A DNA stretch of 64,000 nt, from positions 3,107,501 through 3,171,500 of the forward strand of contig CM066988.1 of the NCBI GenBank assembly GCA_033977485.1, given 5' to 3'. Positions 44,842-55,473 of the stretch are shown here, one piece after another (position 1 is the first letter of the stretch; each line of letters starts with the position of its first letter). Below the pieces are notes generated by a model. It had not been told where the DNA came from. It did no database searches and saw nothing but the letters and a program-made list of their open reading frames with translations. The stretch comes from Hydrangea macrophylla (Eukaryota; Streptophyta; Magnoliopsida; Cornales; Hydrangeaceae). Made by a program: the position numbers and the translations under genes.

Positions 44842-46560
44842 GATTCATTTTTCATTTTTGAATTGTCTTCCTTTAAAATCAAGCATTCCCTTCATCCTAT
44901 TTCTTCATTTCTTCACACATCAAACAGTAATCTGTACAGATTATGGCTAAAACAATACAACTTATCATAGTTTAATCATTTTATGTAAAAGCTGGCATTG
45001 TAGTCCAAATTACAGATATATAAAGGAATTGTAGACTAAATCAGTGTATTTTCTTCTTTTAGCGCGGTTGTATTTTACAAATACCCCCCGCTTGTCAGTC
45101 AACATGTGTAGCATTAGTAGAGCTTTGTCCAATTTGTGGTCCTTTACATGTCCTACTATTATGTCCATACTTCCCACATTTGCTACACTTTATACTTGTT
45201 GTCTTCCTTGAAATTTGGTGGGAAATTTTGGATTTAGGTAGTTCAGATGGATCTTTCCTTCTAAGTTGCTTTGGCCTACCAGGCATCCTTCTTTTCTTTG
45301 GTGGCAAAATAGGTTGAAGACCTGTCCTTATCCACAGCTTCTCCTCATTCAATGGTTGCAGAACACAACTATATGCTTTCAGATAAGTTTCTTTACTATA
45401 CTACTCAGAAACGTAGTCCTCTGGATTTTGCTTCATGTAAAATATGGCAGATACTGCATGACAACAAGGTATACCTGATAGTTCCCAAGCCCTGTAAGAA
45501 CAATTGTTCTGCTGCAAGTCAACAGTGAATCGTGATGAGTAGTAGTTAACCTCATACTGTGTATCACCATTCCAGATAGTTGTACAATGCCTGCTTTCAA
45601 GCTTGATTTCTTCTAATTTCTCTTGTATTCTTGGGCAAAGCTTACCACTACACTTCAATAGAATTTTATCTCTATTTTCCTGCATCCTAATCATCAATGC
45701 TTTTTTGATCTCTTCCAACATTGAAACAATGGTCATGCATCTTGCCTTTATAATATACCCATTAAGAGTTTCATACATGTTGTTATCTACCACATCATAT
45801 TTACTGAGTATGGCAAAAAAGGCCTTCGACCAATACTTTGGATTCTGCTTCAGTAAGTCATCATGAGCTGCCTCTGATAAATCCTTTATCTCTGCCATTG
45901 CATATTCAAATTTAGGGATAGTTGTACTTTTTGCTGCCTTCCAGAATAGTCTTTTCAACATCAGGCCCTTGTGCTTTTTAAGCCAGTTTGCATATATATG
46001 CCTTGCACAACATCTATGCTCAGCACATAGCAATGTCCCCTCAACAGCAGGAACAAGACCCTGTAAAAATGTAACAGAACAACCTTAGTGCATCAAGAAT
46101 AGACTCACAAATCAAGATGAATTGCATGAAATTTTCAGTAAGTGCACGATAACATACCTTTTGTTGGTCAGTAATAATTGTCCATCCATACCAATCTTGT
46201 ATCCCAAGATCTTCAGCAACTAGACTCACAAACTATTCTCTACCTCCACAACATCCCATGCTATTGGAAACATTTGGTTGTTCCCATCACGACCTACTGC
46301 ACATAATAATTCTCCCCTACATTGCCCCTTTAGAAAGCATCCATCAAACCCAATTACTTTCCTATAACCTGCTAACATGCTCTTCTAATAGCCTCAAATC
46401 CTACATAAAACCTTTGGAATACAGGACTTGAGTTTGGAGTAGGTCTGTCAACTTGAAGCTTTATGGTACTTCCAATGTTAGTTCTTCTAATTTCTTCAGC
46501 ATAATCCCACAGCTTACCATAGTGTTCTTGTAGTTATATTCCAAGTTCATGACATGCGCA

Positions 46561-47067
46561 TGTTCATTTGACTACCACATCACACACGGGCAATTTTATG
46601 AGAAACTCTATTGATTTATATGATGCATGTGCTTGGAATTATTTTTCATGACGTAGGTGGACGTTTGGTCTCGTTTCTTCTTGTTCATTATTCTATTTCA
46701 AAGCATTGTTTATAATAGGGAGTATTGAATGTTATGTTTTTCATTTTGAATAATACTTTTTAAATGTATAATGATGGTTGTGGGTATCTTATTCGACGAG
46801 AACCCTCACGAGACTTCACTCGTCCTACTAGGGACACCCAGGGGTTTAAAAGGCTTGTTGCATATGCTAAATGCAATTGCGTTGCCTGCAATAGTGAGTT
46901 GGGATTTTTAAGTATAATAGTAGTGTAGGTTTGGGGGTGTGATCAGGGACGAATAGTTCCCGTTTATAGTCCTGAAGTTACGCTTTGTTAGCCCAATTCA
47001 CTTAGTTATTAGTTGTTTTTTAATAAGTATTCCATATTTTGTAGGTTTTGGAGCTTTAACTTGAAAA
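46561..47067. other. Unassigned stretch between MULE remnant and Athila element
   Basis: No coding frame or known terminus recognised. It was interrupted by the Athila element and continues at 59873. Confidence 0.5.
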
Positions 47068-47072
47068 TGCAC

Positions 47073-48605
47073 TGTTCGGTGGTGGGATCGTTTGATTCAA
47101 GTGCAAATCAATCGTAACAAGTAATACTCGGGTAGGTACGAGATCGATTTCGATGGGGACTAGACTGGGAGATTATAGTTTCAAGACACGAACACACTAC
47201 TATCGTAGCCAAAAAGAAAGAAAAGGTGGTTGATTTAAGGTTATCTAACTCTAAATCTAAAACTAACATGCGACAGAAACTAAAGTAAAGAAGGCAACTA
47301 ATTAAGCTAAATGATTAAACGACGGGTAAAAATTAACTGAGACAAGCAAGCGAATGAGTTGATTTACTAAAGAGAAAAAGGGCTAGGGGTCATGCTACCA
47401 ACCTTGGATCTTACAAGGATAAATCTTAGGGATTTGGAGGGAACTTCTCAAGTGAACAAAGTTCCTTGGGTGCCAACTATCAAACATGTAGGTTGTCAAC
47501 CCCACTATGAAAGATGAAAGCTTGAGGGAACTAAGGGCAAATGTTGGATTGGTAATATGGATTCAATAACCTCCATTGCCTGACAATGGAGGTAAAGAAA
47601 CAGACATATTACAAACCCAACACTCTTTAATCACTCAAGAAGATCCAAAACCTTGAGATTTTCATGAAACACATAGATCCATAGGTGGGTTCATGACCCC
47701 TAACCTAGAAAACTAGCTACACATGGATTTAATTAGATAAACATTAACTCAAACATTAAAAGAGTAGAGAGACATCACCATAAATGCAATCAACCACTTC
47801 AAGGAAGAGAGAATCCAATAAATAACTTCAATAAATGCTCCAAAAGAAGAAACCAAGCTTGCAAGTTGAAGAATCTCTCACAAACTCACTTACAAGCCCT
47901 AAATCTAGCTAATCTATGAACAAAATAAGAAGAAATCCTAAAGAGATACAAGAGGATTAGGAGAGAGAAACTATACTACTGTAAGAACTAGGTCAAGCCC
48001 CCAAAAAAACGAGTTATAATGGGGTACTTATACAAAATCCTCGGAGTGGCAAACTTGTAAAACAAAGAATGCAGAAACAGGGTCATTCGACCGGTCGAAC
48101 GGGGCTATTCGACCAGTCGAATGCCCCTCTGCATGATTGTTATAAAAGAACACACAAAGTGGACCGGTCGAATGGGGCAAGTCGACCGGTCGAATACCCC
48201 TCTGCCTTGAATCTTCACTGCTTTTTAACAAGTTTGCACACTGATCACTAATATTGCCATAACTCCTCGCTCCGGCCTCCGATTGAGGTGAAATTTGCGG
48301 CTATGCGAAGAAGACTCGTAGAGCTAGCTTTACCAAGTTACGATTAATCTCCAAATATGTGGTCTTAGAGTCCAAAAGCGAGAGAGAAGTGACCGCAATG
48401 GACGAGATCTTCAACCGACGCTTTGCCTCCCAACTCGGATCGTCAAAAGGACCTGCAAAACACTAGAATAACCTGTGTAAAAGATGTAAATAGAAGAAAT
48501 GAGGGTTATGCAGGAAGAGTGCGTAAATAATGTACTTAGAGGCTCCAGGAGTGGAATTTTGCACAAAAACAAAACCAAACTCAAGCAAAAATATGTGATA
48601 AATCA
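47073..48605 (-). repeat. 3' LTR of the Athila element
   Basis: A 1,533-bp repeat of 58339-59867. Ends are TGTTCGGTGG and GATAAATCA on the plus strand. The polypurine tract (minus GTAGGGGGGTG, 48606-48616) abuts it. Confidence 0.95.
48013..48193 (-). promoter_or_regulatory. Athila LTR promoter with TTCGACCGGTCGAA module
   Basis: TATA candidates on the minus strand (TGTATAAGTA at about 48026-48034, CATTATAAC near 48013-48020) lie about 50-165 bp downstream of four palindromes: 48086-48099, 48108-48121 (one CpG decayed to CA), 48159-48172 and 48181-48193. In each pair the palindromes alternate with GGGGC and GCCCC, so the block can fold on itself. The same module is in the other LTR (59355-59463). 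Confidence 0.6.
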
Positions 48606-48616
48606 CACCCCCCTAC

Positions 48617-50881
48617 TAGCACATTGCTAGTCTCTAGCAATTAAGCGGAGAAGAGAAAGTGCTAAGGACATTATTCAACCACTTTATTTAAAAACAGCAA
48701 AGCTCAACCGCTTTCGTGGGGAGCACGGTTGCATTGAGCCATTGCAACAAGCCGTTATACCTCTAGGTTACCCCTAGAGGCGGAGTTTTGTCTCCGGAGG
48801 GTTCTCAGAATGATACCCACAAACATACGCTTCCTCAAGATAGCTGCCAACAAATCGAAGTGCACAAAGCTCCACAAAATCAAGAGGTTTTCAATGGATC
48901 TTAGCAAAGTGACACTCAAGTTCCCAAAAGTCCCCAAACTATCAAGGTTATTCAAAAATTTCATTTATTCCAACTCTCAGAGGTTCGTGGTAAAGGTTGC
49001 ACGCCCACAAGTATCTGCATGGTGCAATGCATTCATAGTCCAAATATCGATCAAAACCACGCTTCAACGCAATTCTCACCGGTGAAACCCTCAGAAATGA
49101 ATCACTCAGAACAGGTGACACTCTCAAGACATGCGGGCAAAGAGTAATGGAAATGGAATGCAAAGCCACGCACATGTCAAGTGTGAAGAACATTAATCTA
49201 TGTAAAACGAGTAAAATGGATCTCATGAAAGATACCATGCATTGGAGGTGGTTAAATCAAACTTTACTTGCTTGTCAAAGTGGTCTCAAACTCTGAATTG
49301 TAATATCAAGGATCAGAAAGGACTGGGTCAGGTCAAGAAGTGAGAACAGGGTGCTCTGGATATGGGGTCGAGAGGTGTTTAGGGAATACTCTTGGACCAT
49401 AGGGTTCACACAGAAGCTCACAAAACTAGGGGAGAATCGAAAAATGATAGAACGAAACAATGAGGTACAATGGAGAAGCACTTCTATATATATATATATA
49501 CATTTTCTTTTATTATTATTATTATTATTATTATTTTTTAATCCATCTCTTCTTTACTTGAGCTTTTTCTTTTTCTTTTCTTGCTTCAGTACCCTCTCAC
49601 ACAATCTCGACTCGATCCCTTTAGACTTTAACACAACATCCTTATGCGAACAATCTTCCAAGAACAAACTTTAAACACTAGAAATGGTGAAAGTAACGAG
49701 TGATGGAGTGATGGGCTAATGTAAAGGAGGTGTATGCGAAAGGGGAGATGTGACCTAAAATCATTTCCTTGGTGTATTACGATTCATTGTTCTCCACTAA
49801 GACGACAAGCAGGTACAAATTTATAAAATCACACGACGATCCTCTAATGCACGATCAAACAAGAAGATGAGATCATCAACGACTTTAGAACGCTTTTCAA
49901 CCAATAGAGAATTGTAAGTAATGCTCAAAATTGGAGGACGGCTCAAAATCTTACAAGGTTCAAGTCTCCACAAGTATTTCAATCGATATGCAGATTATAA
50001 ATGCATTCAACATCGTCCTGTACAAGCGTTTGAGCAACGTGCACCAATAGTTCAAGATTTGAAACTCATGAAGTTCGCAATAATCGGGATAGTTCTAGGA
50101 TTTGTGGGATTCAATGAGTGTCACATGCTAAAAACACAAGAAAAATCAAGATGAACGTCATCGCTCAGCACTTTGAATGGGCAACTATGCAACAATCATA
50201 AGAGGCATGAACCAAGAGTCCAAGAAAAAGAAAAGGAGTAAAAGTTTTTTTTGTTTTTTTTAAGAGATGCTTAAAGTGTCACTTGGCAAGAAACAATGAA
50301 GTTCAAAATAAAGATTAGCGACTAGCACACCCCCCTACTAGATCCATGCATTGTCCACAATGGATGAGCATCGAAACAAGCATAAAAACTATGAGAGAGG
50401 AGAGTATATCACCACTTTTGGGGAGATCCCGGAAAAGCTCAGAGAAAATCCTGCATAAGTAAGCACTACCATGCACATCAAAGAAGTAAAAAAGATGAGA
50501 AATAAAGAAAAACAAAAGAAAACATGAACTTCCATTAATTATGAACATCAAAAGTTACAGAAGTACATGAAAAGCCTAAACGGCACCGAAACATCAAAGA
50601 ACAAAAAGAAAAATAACTAAACTAAGCGACCAACATGGCTCTAAACATCTAAAGCAAGAAAAATCGACGTCAAAATAAGAGTCTAGCAACTACAGAGGTG
50701 TAGCCAAGTGAGCTCGTTGCTAGTCGATAAAGCGCCAAAAAGTCGGTATCTAAGAGAAACGGCCTCAAAGTGGCGGGGCGGAGGGACCAACACCACTGGC
50801 GCGTGCAATAGCACCCATAAGGGCTCAAAACTGTAGCTCCTCCCTCTCAACCTGCTGGGCTGCAGCCATTTCCATACTGGC
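48617..50881 (-). other. Athila 3' non-coding region
   Basis: 2.3 kb between the third ORF and the polypurine tract. AT-rich with (TA)n and (TTA)n near 49486-49545 and several chance frames; no conserved coding motif found. A long untranslated stretch here is usual for the family. Confidence 0.7.
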
Positions 50882-51937
50882 CTAGAGTGAGTCAAAACGG
50901 GACATAACGCGGGCCTCCATCTCCATCATCTCAGCCCTCGTCTCCCTGAGCTCGCCCTGGGTTTCCAGCAAAAGGTGCTCCAGACGAGCAAAGTCAGGAA
51001 CAGCCGCAGGAGCGGGAACAGGCTGCTCAATATCAATGTCCTTCTTCTGATCCTGGGGGACATCTCCCTCAGCCGGGGCATCTCCCTCAGGCGCTTGCTG
51101 TGCGGCTCGCTGCCTCTTTCGGGCTTGAGCCTGGAAAGCGCTCTTGGACTTGGCCAGAGACACTGCACCTAGGGTGTCCTCGATGGAAATGAGGTGATCA
51201 TCTGGCTTAGGCTTCACCCCCTCTGAGAGGCAGAGCCTGGTGACAAGAGAGCCGTAAGGGAGGCTGCTGGAGACCGTGGTCTTAGCCCGGGCATTATACA
51301 TGACCTCTAAAAAGAGCCTCGACAGAGAGAACGCGTCCACGGTGTCAAGAGCGGCTAGGTGAGCAGCATAGTAGTGGCCGAGGGTGGCCTTGTGCGTGGT
51401 GAGCAATAGAGTCTGGCGCACCACAATGTGCAAATCAGCGTAGGCCCTGGTCAATGCGCTGGCAGGCAACTAGACGCCAGACCAATTGTGCTCGCGGTCG
51501 GTGAGAGACCGGTAGACAATGGGAGGCGGTGGCAAGAAGGCAATGGTCGGGTAAAGAGCAACGGTGTCGGGCTCCTTAGGCACGCCCATAAATCGGACGA
51601 GAGTGTGCAGGGTGATGGTGAACCTCCTACCTCGCACATACGTAAAGAAGGCGTGGACGGAATCAGGATCAGGGATGAGGCTGGAATAGAACTCACGCAC
51701 CATCTCCTCATTGACATAGTGCTCGATGGCTACGTAGTCGCCCCAACCACGGGGCTCGAAGGCTTCCCTCACGGAATTGGGAAATGCAATAAGGTCAATG
51801 GAGCGCTCCTCAAGGATAACGCGGGTGGAGAAGTAGGCGTCATGCCAATCTTTGGTCTCTCTAGAGCGAAAACCTCGAAAGGAGTGAGGCTTGGGATCCA
51901 ACGGGCGAGGAACGCTGGCGACCTTGGGCTTCGTCAT
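50882..51937 (-). pseudogene. Athila third ORF (plant-transposon-protein / env-position ORF), one stop
   Basis: The minus-strand frame from ATG 51937 (MTKPKVASVPRPLDPKPHSF) runs about 351 codons to 50882, interrupted once by TAG at 51470-51472; both halves are in the same frame. The first half has VREFYSSLIPDPDSVHAFF and YVRGRRFTITLHTLVRFMGV, the pattern of the putative plant transposon protein domain that follows pol in Athila and Calypso elements. The second half has ASALTRAYADLHIVVRQTL, GSLVTRLCL, a basic SAFQAQARKRQRAAQQ stretch and a C-terminal coiled coil (LEHLLLETQGELRETRAEMM). No signal peptide or clear membrane span is visible, so an envelope role is not supported. The function of this ORF is unknown. 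Confidence 0.75.
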
Positions 51938-52246
51938 CGTAAACCGTGGATGGGGAGTGGTGTTAGGGTCTTGGGATAGGGGAAAGGGAGATAGTGGGTG
52001 ATGGTGGTGAAGTGGTGGGGGCGGAGATGGGAAAGGAGAGGGGAGAGTTAGGGTTTTGGGAATGGTGGGGAGTGATGGTGGTGGGTGGTGGGCGAGAGAG
52101 AGAGAGAGAGAGATCGCAGATGGGGGAGGATGGTGAGTGGTGGCGAGAGGGGGAGAGAGGGAGAGGGATCGTAGATGAGAGGGAGAGAAGAAATGAGAGA
52201 AAAAAAGAAAAGAAAAGATAGAAAAAAAAAGAAAGTCCGCGCCCTA

Positions 52247-52375
52247 GTCGACCGGTCGAGCGGGGCCATTCGACCGGTCGAATGCCCCTCTGCATGAAGC
52301 TTAAAAAAAAGAACACACCAAGTCGACCGGTCGAATGGGGCATTTCGACCGGTCGAATGCCCCTCTGCAAGATTA
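52247..52375 (-). promoter_or_regulatory. Internal copy of the TTCGACCGGTCGAA module upstream of ORF3
   Basis: Four palindromes (52247-52260, 52269-52282, 52322-52335, 52344-52357) with the same spacers as the LTR module (GCCCCTCTGCA, AAAGAACACAC, GGGGCA), in the same orientation. It lies 220 bp past the pol stop and about 310 bp before the ORF3 ATG. No TATA box is seen between it and ORF3; the intervening minus strand is pyrimidine-rich. A promoter or enhancer for ORF3 is an inference. Confidence 0.5.
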
Positions 52376-52589
52376 TTTAATAAAGCACTAAAGAGGGGAA
52401 ACTAACACATTTTTTTTTCTTTTTTTTTTTACAAACACGCAAGAGGTTTGAGTCAGACGAACTCAAACACGACCGAGGGACGCGAGGGGTGGGTGCAAAA
52501 GCACCTAGAGCAAGGATATGATCGATGGCTCTACAAAACAAAAGAGAATGCCAAGCATGCTCGGCACAAAAAGGAGATATCACACACGT

Positions 52590-53126
52590 CTATTCGACCC
52601 CGTAAACGGGATCTTCCAACGGAATCGACTCCAACGTGGAGTCAAAACCTTCCAAGAACGGCTTGAGACGTTGGCCGTTCACTTTGAGCACATTACCCTC
52701 CTTTGGGTCAAAAATTTCAATAGCACCGTGAGGATAGACCTTTTTGACGATAAAGGGGCCGGTCCACCTAGATTTCAACTTTCCCGAAAACAAGTGTAAT
52801 CGAGAATCATACAAAAGCACCTTTTGTTCAGGTTCGAAGTGCTTACGCACTATGCGTTTGTAGTGAAACGCTTTGGTATGTGCTTTGTAGATCTTAGAGA
52901 TTTCATACACATCGTTCCGGATTTCTTCAAGCTCCGAGATTTGAAGCTTCCTTTTGACACCACCCTTATCCGTGTCGAAATTGAGCTTTTTTATGGCCCA
53001 AAACGCCCGGTGTTCAAGTTCAACCAGCAAGTGACACGCCTTTCCGTAAACTAAACGATCAGGAGACATTCCGAGATTGGTCTTATAGGCCGTCCGATAC
53101 GCCCAAAGAGCGGCGGTTAGCCTCAA
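52590..53126 (-). pseudogene. Athila integrase C-terminal part (frame-shifted)
   Basis: A 178-residue frame reading [20 protein letters not shown], then [20 protein letters not shown] and a C-terminal domain ([20 protein letters not shown]). It follows the upstream integrase in a different frame; the shift lies in the A-run at about 53145-53155. The natural stop at 52590 ends pol. Confidence 0.85.
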
Positions 53127-53139
53127 GGACCAATCTTTT

Positions 53140-54438
53140 CTAGACGGATTTTTTCTTGAATTCTTTAATCTCCCTATTGGCCAATTCCGCTTGGCCGTTA
53201 GTTTGCGGATGGTAAGTGGTTGAGGTCTTATGTGTTATGCCATACTTTTCCATGAGAAGTTCAAAAGGATGATTGCAAAAATGCACTCCTTGGTCGCTTA
53301 TGATGGCCTTTGGAATTCCGAATCGAGACAAGATGTTCTCTTTGAGGAATTTTAACACGGTTTTGTGATCATTGCACTTACTCGCAATTGCCTCAACCCA
53401 CTTCAAAACATAATCAACCGCTACGAGGATGTATTCATACCCAAAGGAGATAGAAAATGGGGCCATGAAGTCGATTCCCCAACAATCGAAGACTTCAATG
53501 ACAAGAATTGGGTTCAACTGCATCATGTTCTTCCTCGTGATACTACCAAGCAATTGACATCTATGGCAAGCTTTGCAATAGTTGTGGGCATCTTTGAAGA
53601 GGGTGGGCCAATATAATTCGCTTTGGAGGATTTTGGCCGAAGTCTTTTTAGACGAGAAATGGCCACCACATGCTTGGTCGTGGCAAAAAGAGAGAACACT
53701 TTGGAATTCATCGTTGGGAACACAACAACGTATGATTTGGTCGTCACAATATTTGAACATGTAAGGGTCATCGAAGAAGAATGACCGTGCCTCAACCTCG
53801 AATTTACGCCTATCTTGGGGAGTCCAATGCGAAGGGACGAATCCCGTAGCTAAGTAATTTGCCAAATCGGTGTACCATGGCAAGGCGGAGATAGAGAACA
53901 AGTGTTCATCGGGGAACACGTCCCTTATAGGAGTTGGGTCCGCAACCTCAACATTCACCGTCAAACGAGATAGGTGATCGACAACCACATTTTCAACGCC
54001 CTTTTTGTCTTTGATAGACAAATCGAATTCTTGGAGGAGAAGGATCCAACGAATCAACCGAGCTTTAGCATCCTTCTTATTGAGAAGATACTTTAGAGCG
54101 GCATGATCGGTAAAGCAAAGGATTTGGGATCCAACCAAGTATTGACGAAATTTATCAAGGGCGAAAACTATGGCGAGTAGTTCCTTCTCTGTATTAGAAT
54201 AGTTCATTTGGGCACTATCGAGATCTCTACTCGCGTAGTAAATGACATGTGGTTGTCTATTCTTCCGTTGGCCCAAAACCGCTCCCACGGCATAATCACT
54301 AGCGTCACACATGAGCTCAAATGGGAGGGACCAATCGGGGGATTGCATTATAGGGGCAATCGTAAGCAAAGTTTTTAATTTATCAAATGCTTCTTGACAT
54401 GCCTCGGTCCATTCAAAGGGAACATCTTTCCCAAGCAA
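53140..54438 (-). pseudogene. Athila RNase H and integrase core
   Basis: 432 residues. RNase [39 protein letters not shown] and [12 protein letters not shown]. Integrase HHCC zinc finger: H...HFSSKKT with CKACHRC; core: [15 protein letters not shown] and the [16 protein letters not shown] region with the catalytic Glu. The frame is joined to RT except for an in-frame stop at 54454-54456, and ends early at 53140 by the frameshift. Confidence 0.9.
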
Positions 54439-54453
54439 ATTACAAATAGGACG

Positions 54454-55446
54454 TTAAATTGCACTGAAGTCTTTGATGAACCTCCTATAGAAACCGGCAT
54501 GGCCGAGGAAAGATCTAACGTCTTTTAAACACGTGGGAGGGGGTAAGTCGGCAATGAGCTCGACTTTGGCCTTGTCAACTTGAATTCCTTTACTTGATAC
54601 GATGTGGCCAAGAACGATCCCCTTTGTCACCATAAAGTGACATTTCTCCCAATTGAGGAAGAGATTTTTCTCCTCGCACCTCTCTAGGACTCTCTTTAGG
54701 TTCCCTAGACGGTCATCAAAAGAATCACCATAAACGCTAAAGTCGTCCATGAAGACTTCTAAGCATATTTCCACCATGTCGCTGAAAATACTAAGCATAC
54801 ACCGTTGAAATGTCATCGGTGCATTGCATAGTCCAAAAGACATTTTCCTATAGGCAAAGGTGCCATAGGGACACGTGAAAGTGATTTTCTCTTGATCTTC
54901 GGGCGCAATTTCTATTTGGTTATATCCGGAGTAACCATCCAAGAAACAATAGAATTTGTGCCCGGCCACCCTCTCTAAGATTTGATCGAGGAAAGGTAGA
55001 GGGAAGTGGTCTTTTCGGGTGACGGCATTCAATTTTCGGTAGTCAATGCAAACTCGCCAACCGGTAGGGACACGAGTTGGGATGAGTTCGCCTTTAGGAT
55101 TCTTGACAACCGTCACCCCGCTTTTCTTTGGGACAACTTGGGTAGAACTTACCCATTGACTATCGAAAATGGGATAAATGATGCCCACGTCCAACAACTT
55201 AATAACTTCTGCCCTCACGACCTCTTTCATGTGCGGGTTAAGCCGCCGTTGCATTTGACGTGAGGGTTTGGCGTCGTCCTCCAAGTAGATCTTGTGAGTG
55301 CAAATGGTTGGACTTATCCCCTTTAGGTCGGCGATTGTCCATCCCAAGGCACTCCAGTGATTTTTCAACAATTCAATCAAACTCCCTTCTTGATCGGGGT
55401 CAAGTAGGGACGAAATCACCACCGGGAATGTCTCTTCGTCTCCCAA
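54454..55446 (-). pseudogene. Athila reverse transcriptase
   Basis: 330 residues with all RT blocks: GWRVCIDYRKLNAVTRKDHF, FLDGYSGYNQI, FGLCNAPMTFQRCM and the catalytic FMDDFSVYG, then GHIVSSKGIQVDKAKVELI. It would copy the element RNA. In-frame TAA codons separate it from the protease region (55474-55476) and from RNase H (54454-54456); otherwise intact. Confidence 0.9.
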
Positions 55447-55473
55447 GAAAGCGTACTTGAGCTCTTTTGGTAG

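Larger units (their letters stand above)
43512..45094 (-). mobile_element. Solo LTR carrying a 10-bp polypurine-tract remnant, TSD GCTTG
   Basis: GCTTG at 43512-43516 and 45090-45094 brackets 43517-45089. On the minus strand the insert reads GGGGGGTATT (45089-45080), then an LTR starting TGTAAAATACAACC (45079) and ending GGTATAGCACA (43517), 1,563 bp. The G-rich decamer looks like the polypurine tract that normally precedes a 3' LTR, as in the Athila element (GGGGGGTG before TGATTTATC). No PBS or coding sequence is present. It interrupts the MULE transposase C-terminal region. Confidence 0.7.
41503..46560. mobile_element. Mutator-like element (MULE) with extra gene, right end missing
   Basis: The left terminus, GGCCTAATTGCACTTTTC..., is of the type found on plant MULEs and lies exactly where the copia LTR homology stops. 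Contents from the left: a GRF zinc-finger gene on the plus strand, two tandem-repeat blocks, then a decayed MuDR-type transposase on the minus strand, split by an LTR (43517-45089). The transposase N-terminus and right terminal repeat were not found; homology stops at about 46560, which is approximate. Confidence 0.7.
42880..46560 (-). pseudogene. MuDR-type MULE transposase, decayed and interrupted
   Basis: The minus strand, from about 46560 down, reads YGKLWDYAEEIRRTNIGS and then, across several stops and shifts, a FDGCFLKG-like block and YGWTIITDQQK (catalytic-core motifs). An intron of about 95 bp (GTATGT...TTACAG, about 46064-46157) precedes GLVPAVEGTLLCAEHRCCARH. 45401-46033 is open and ends with a SWIM zinc finger (CSYRAWELSGIPCCHAV). 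45095-45352 holds a CCHC knuckle, CSKCGKYGHNSRTC. After the LTR insertion, the C-terminal QSTTNATHVGQ-type repeats (43363-43500) and a Ser/Thr-rich end follow to about 42880. The N-terminal region is missing, so it is inactive. Confidence 0.75.

Noticed and set aside
48086..48193. Palindrome arrays as a CRISPR or recombinase site
   Set aside because: Spacers are near-identical and the arrays recur in each LTR of the element; no associated enzyme gene is present.
50882..51937. Calling ORF3 a true envelope gene
   Set aside because: No signal peptide, cleavage site or membrane span is visible; only the position after pol is shared.
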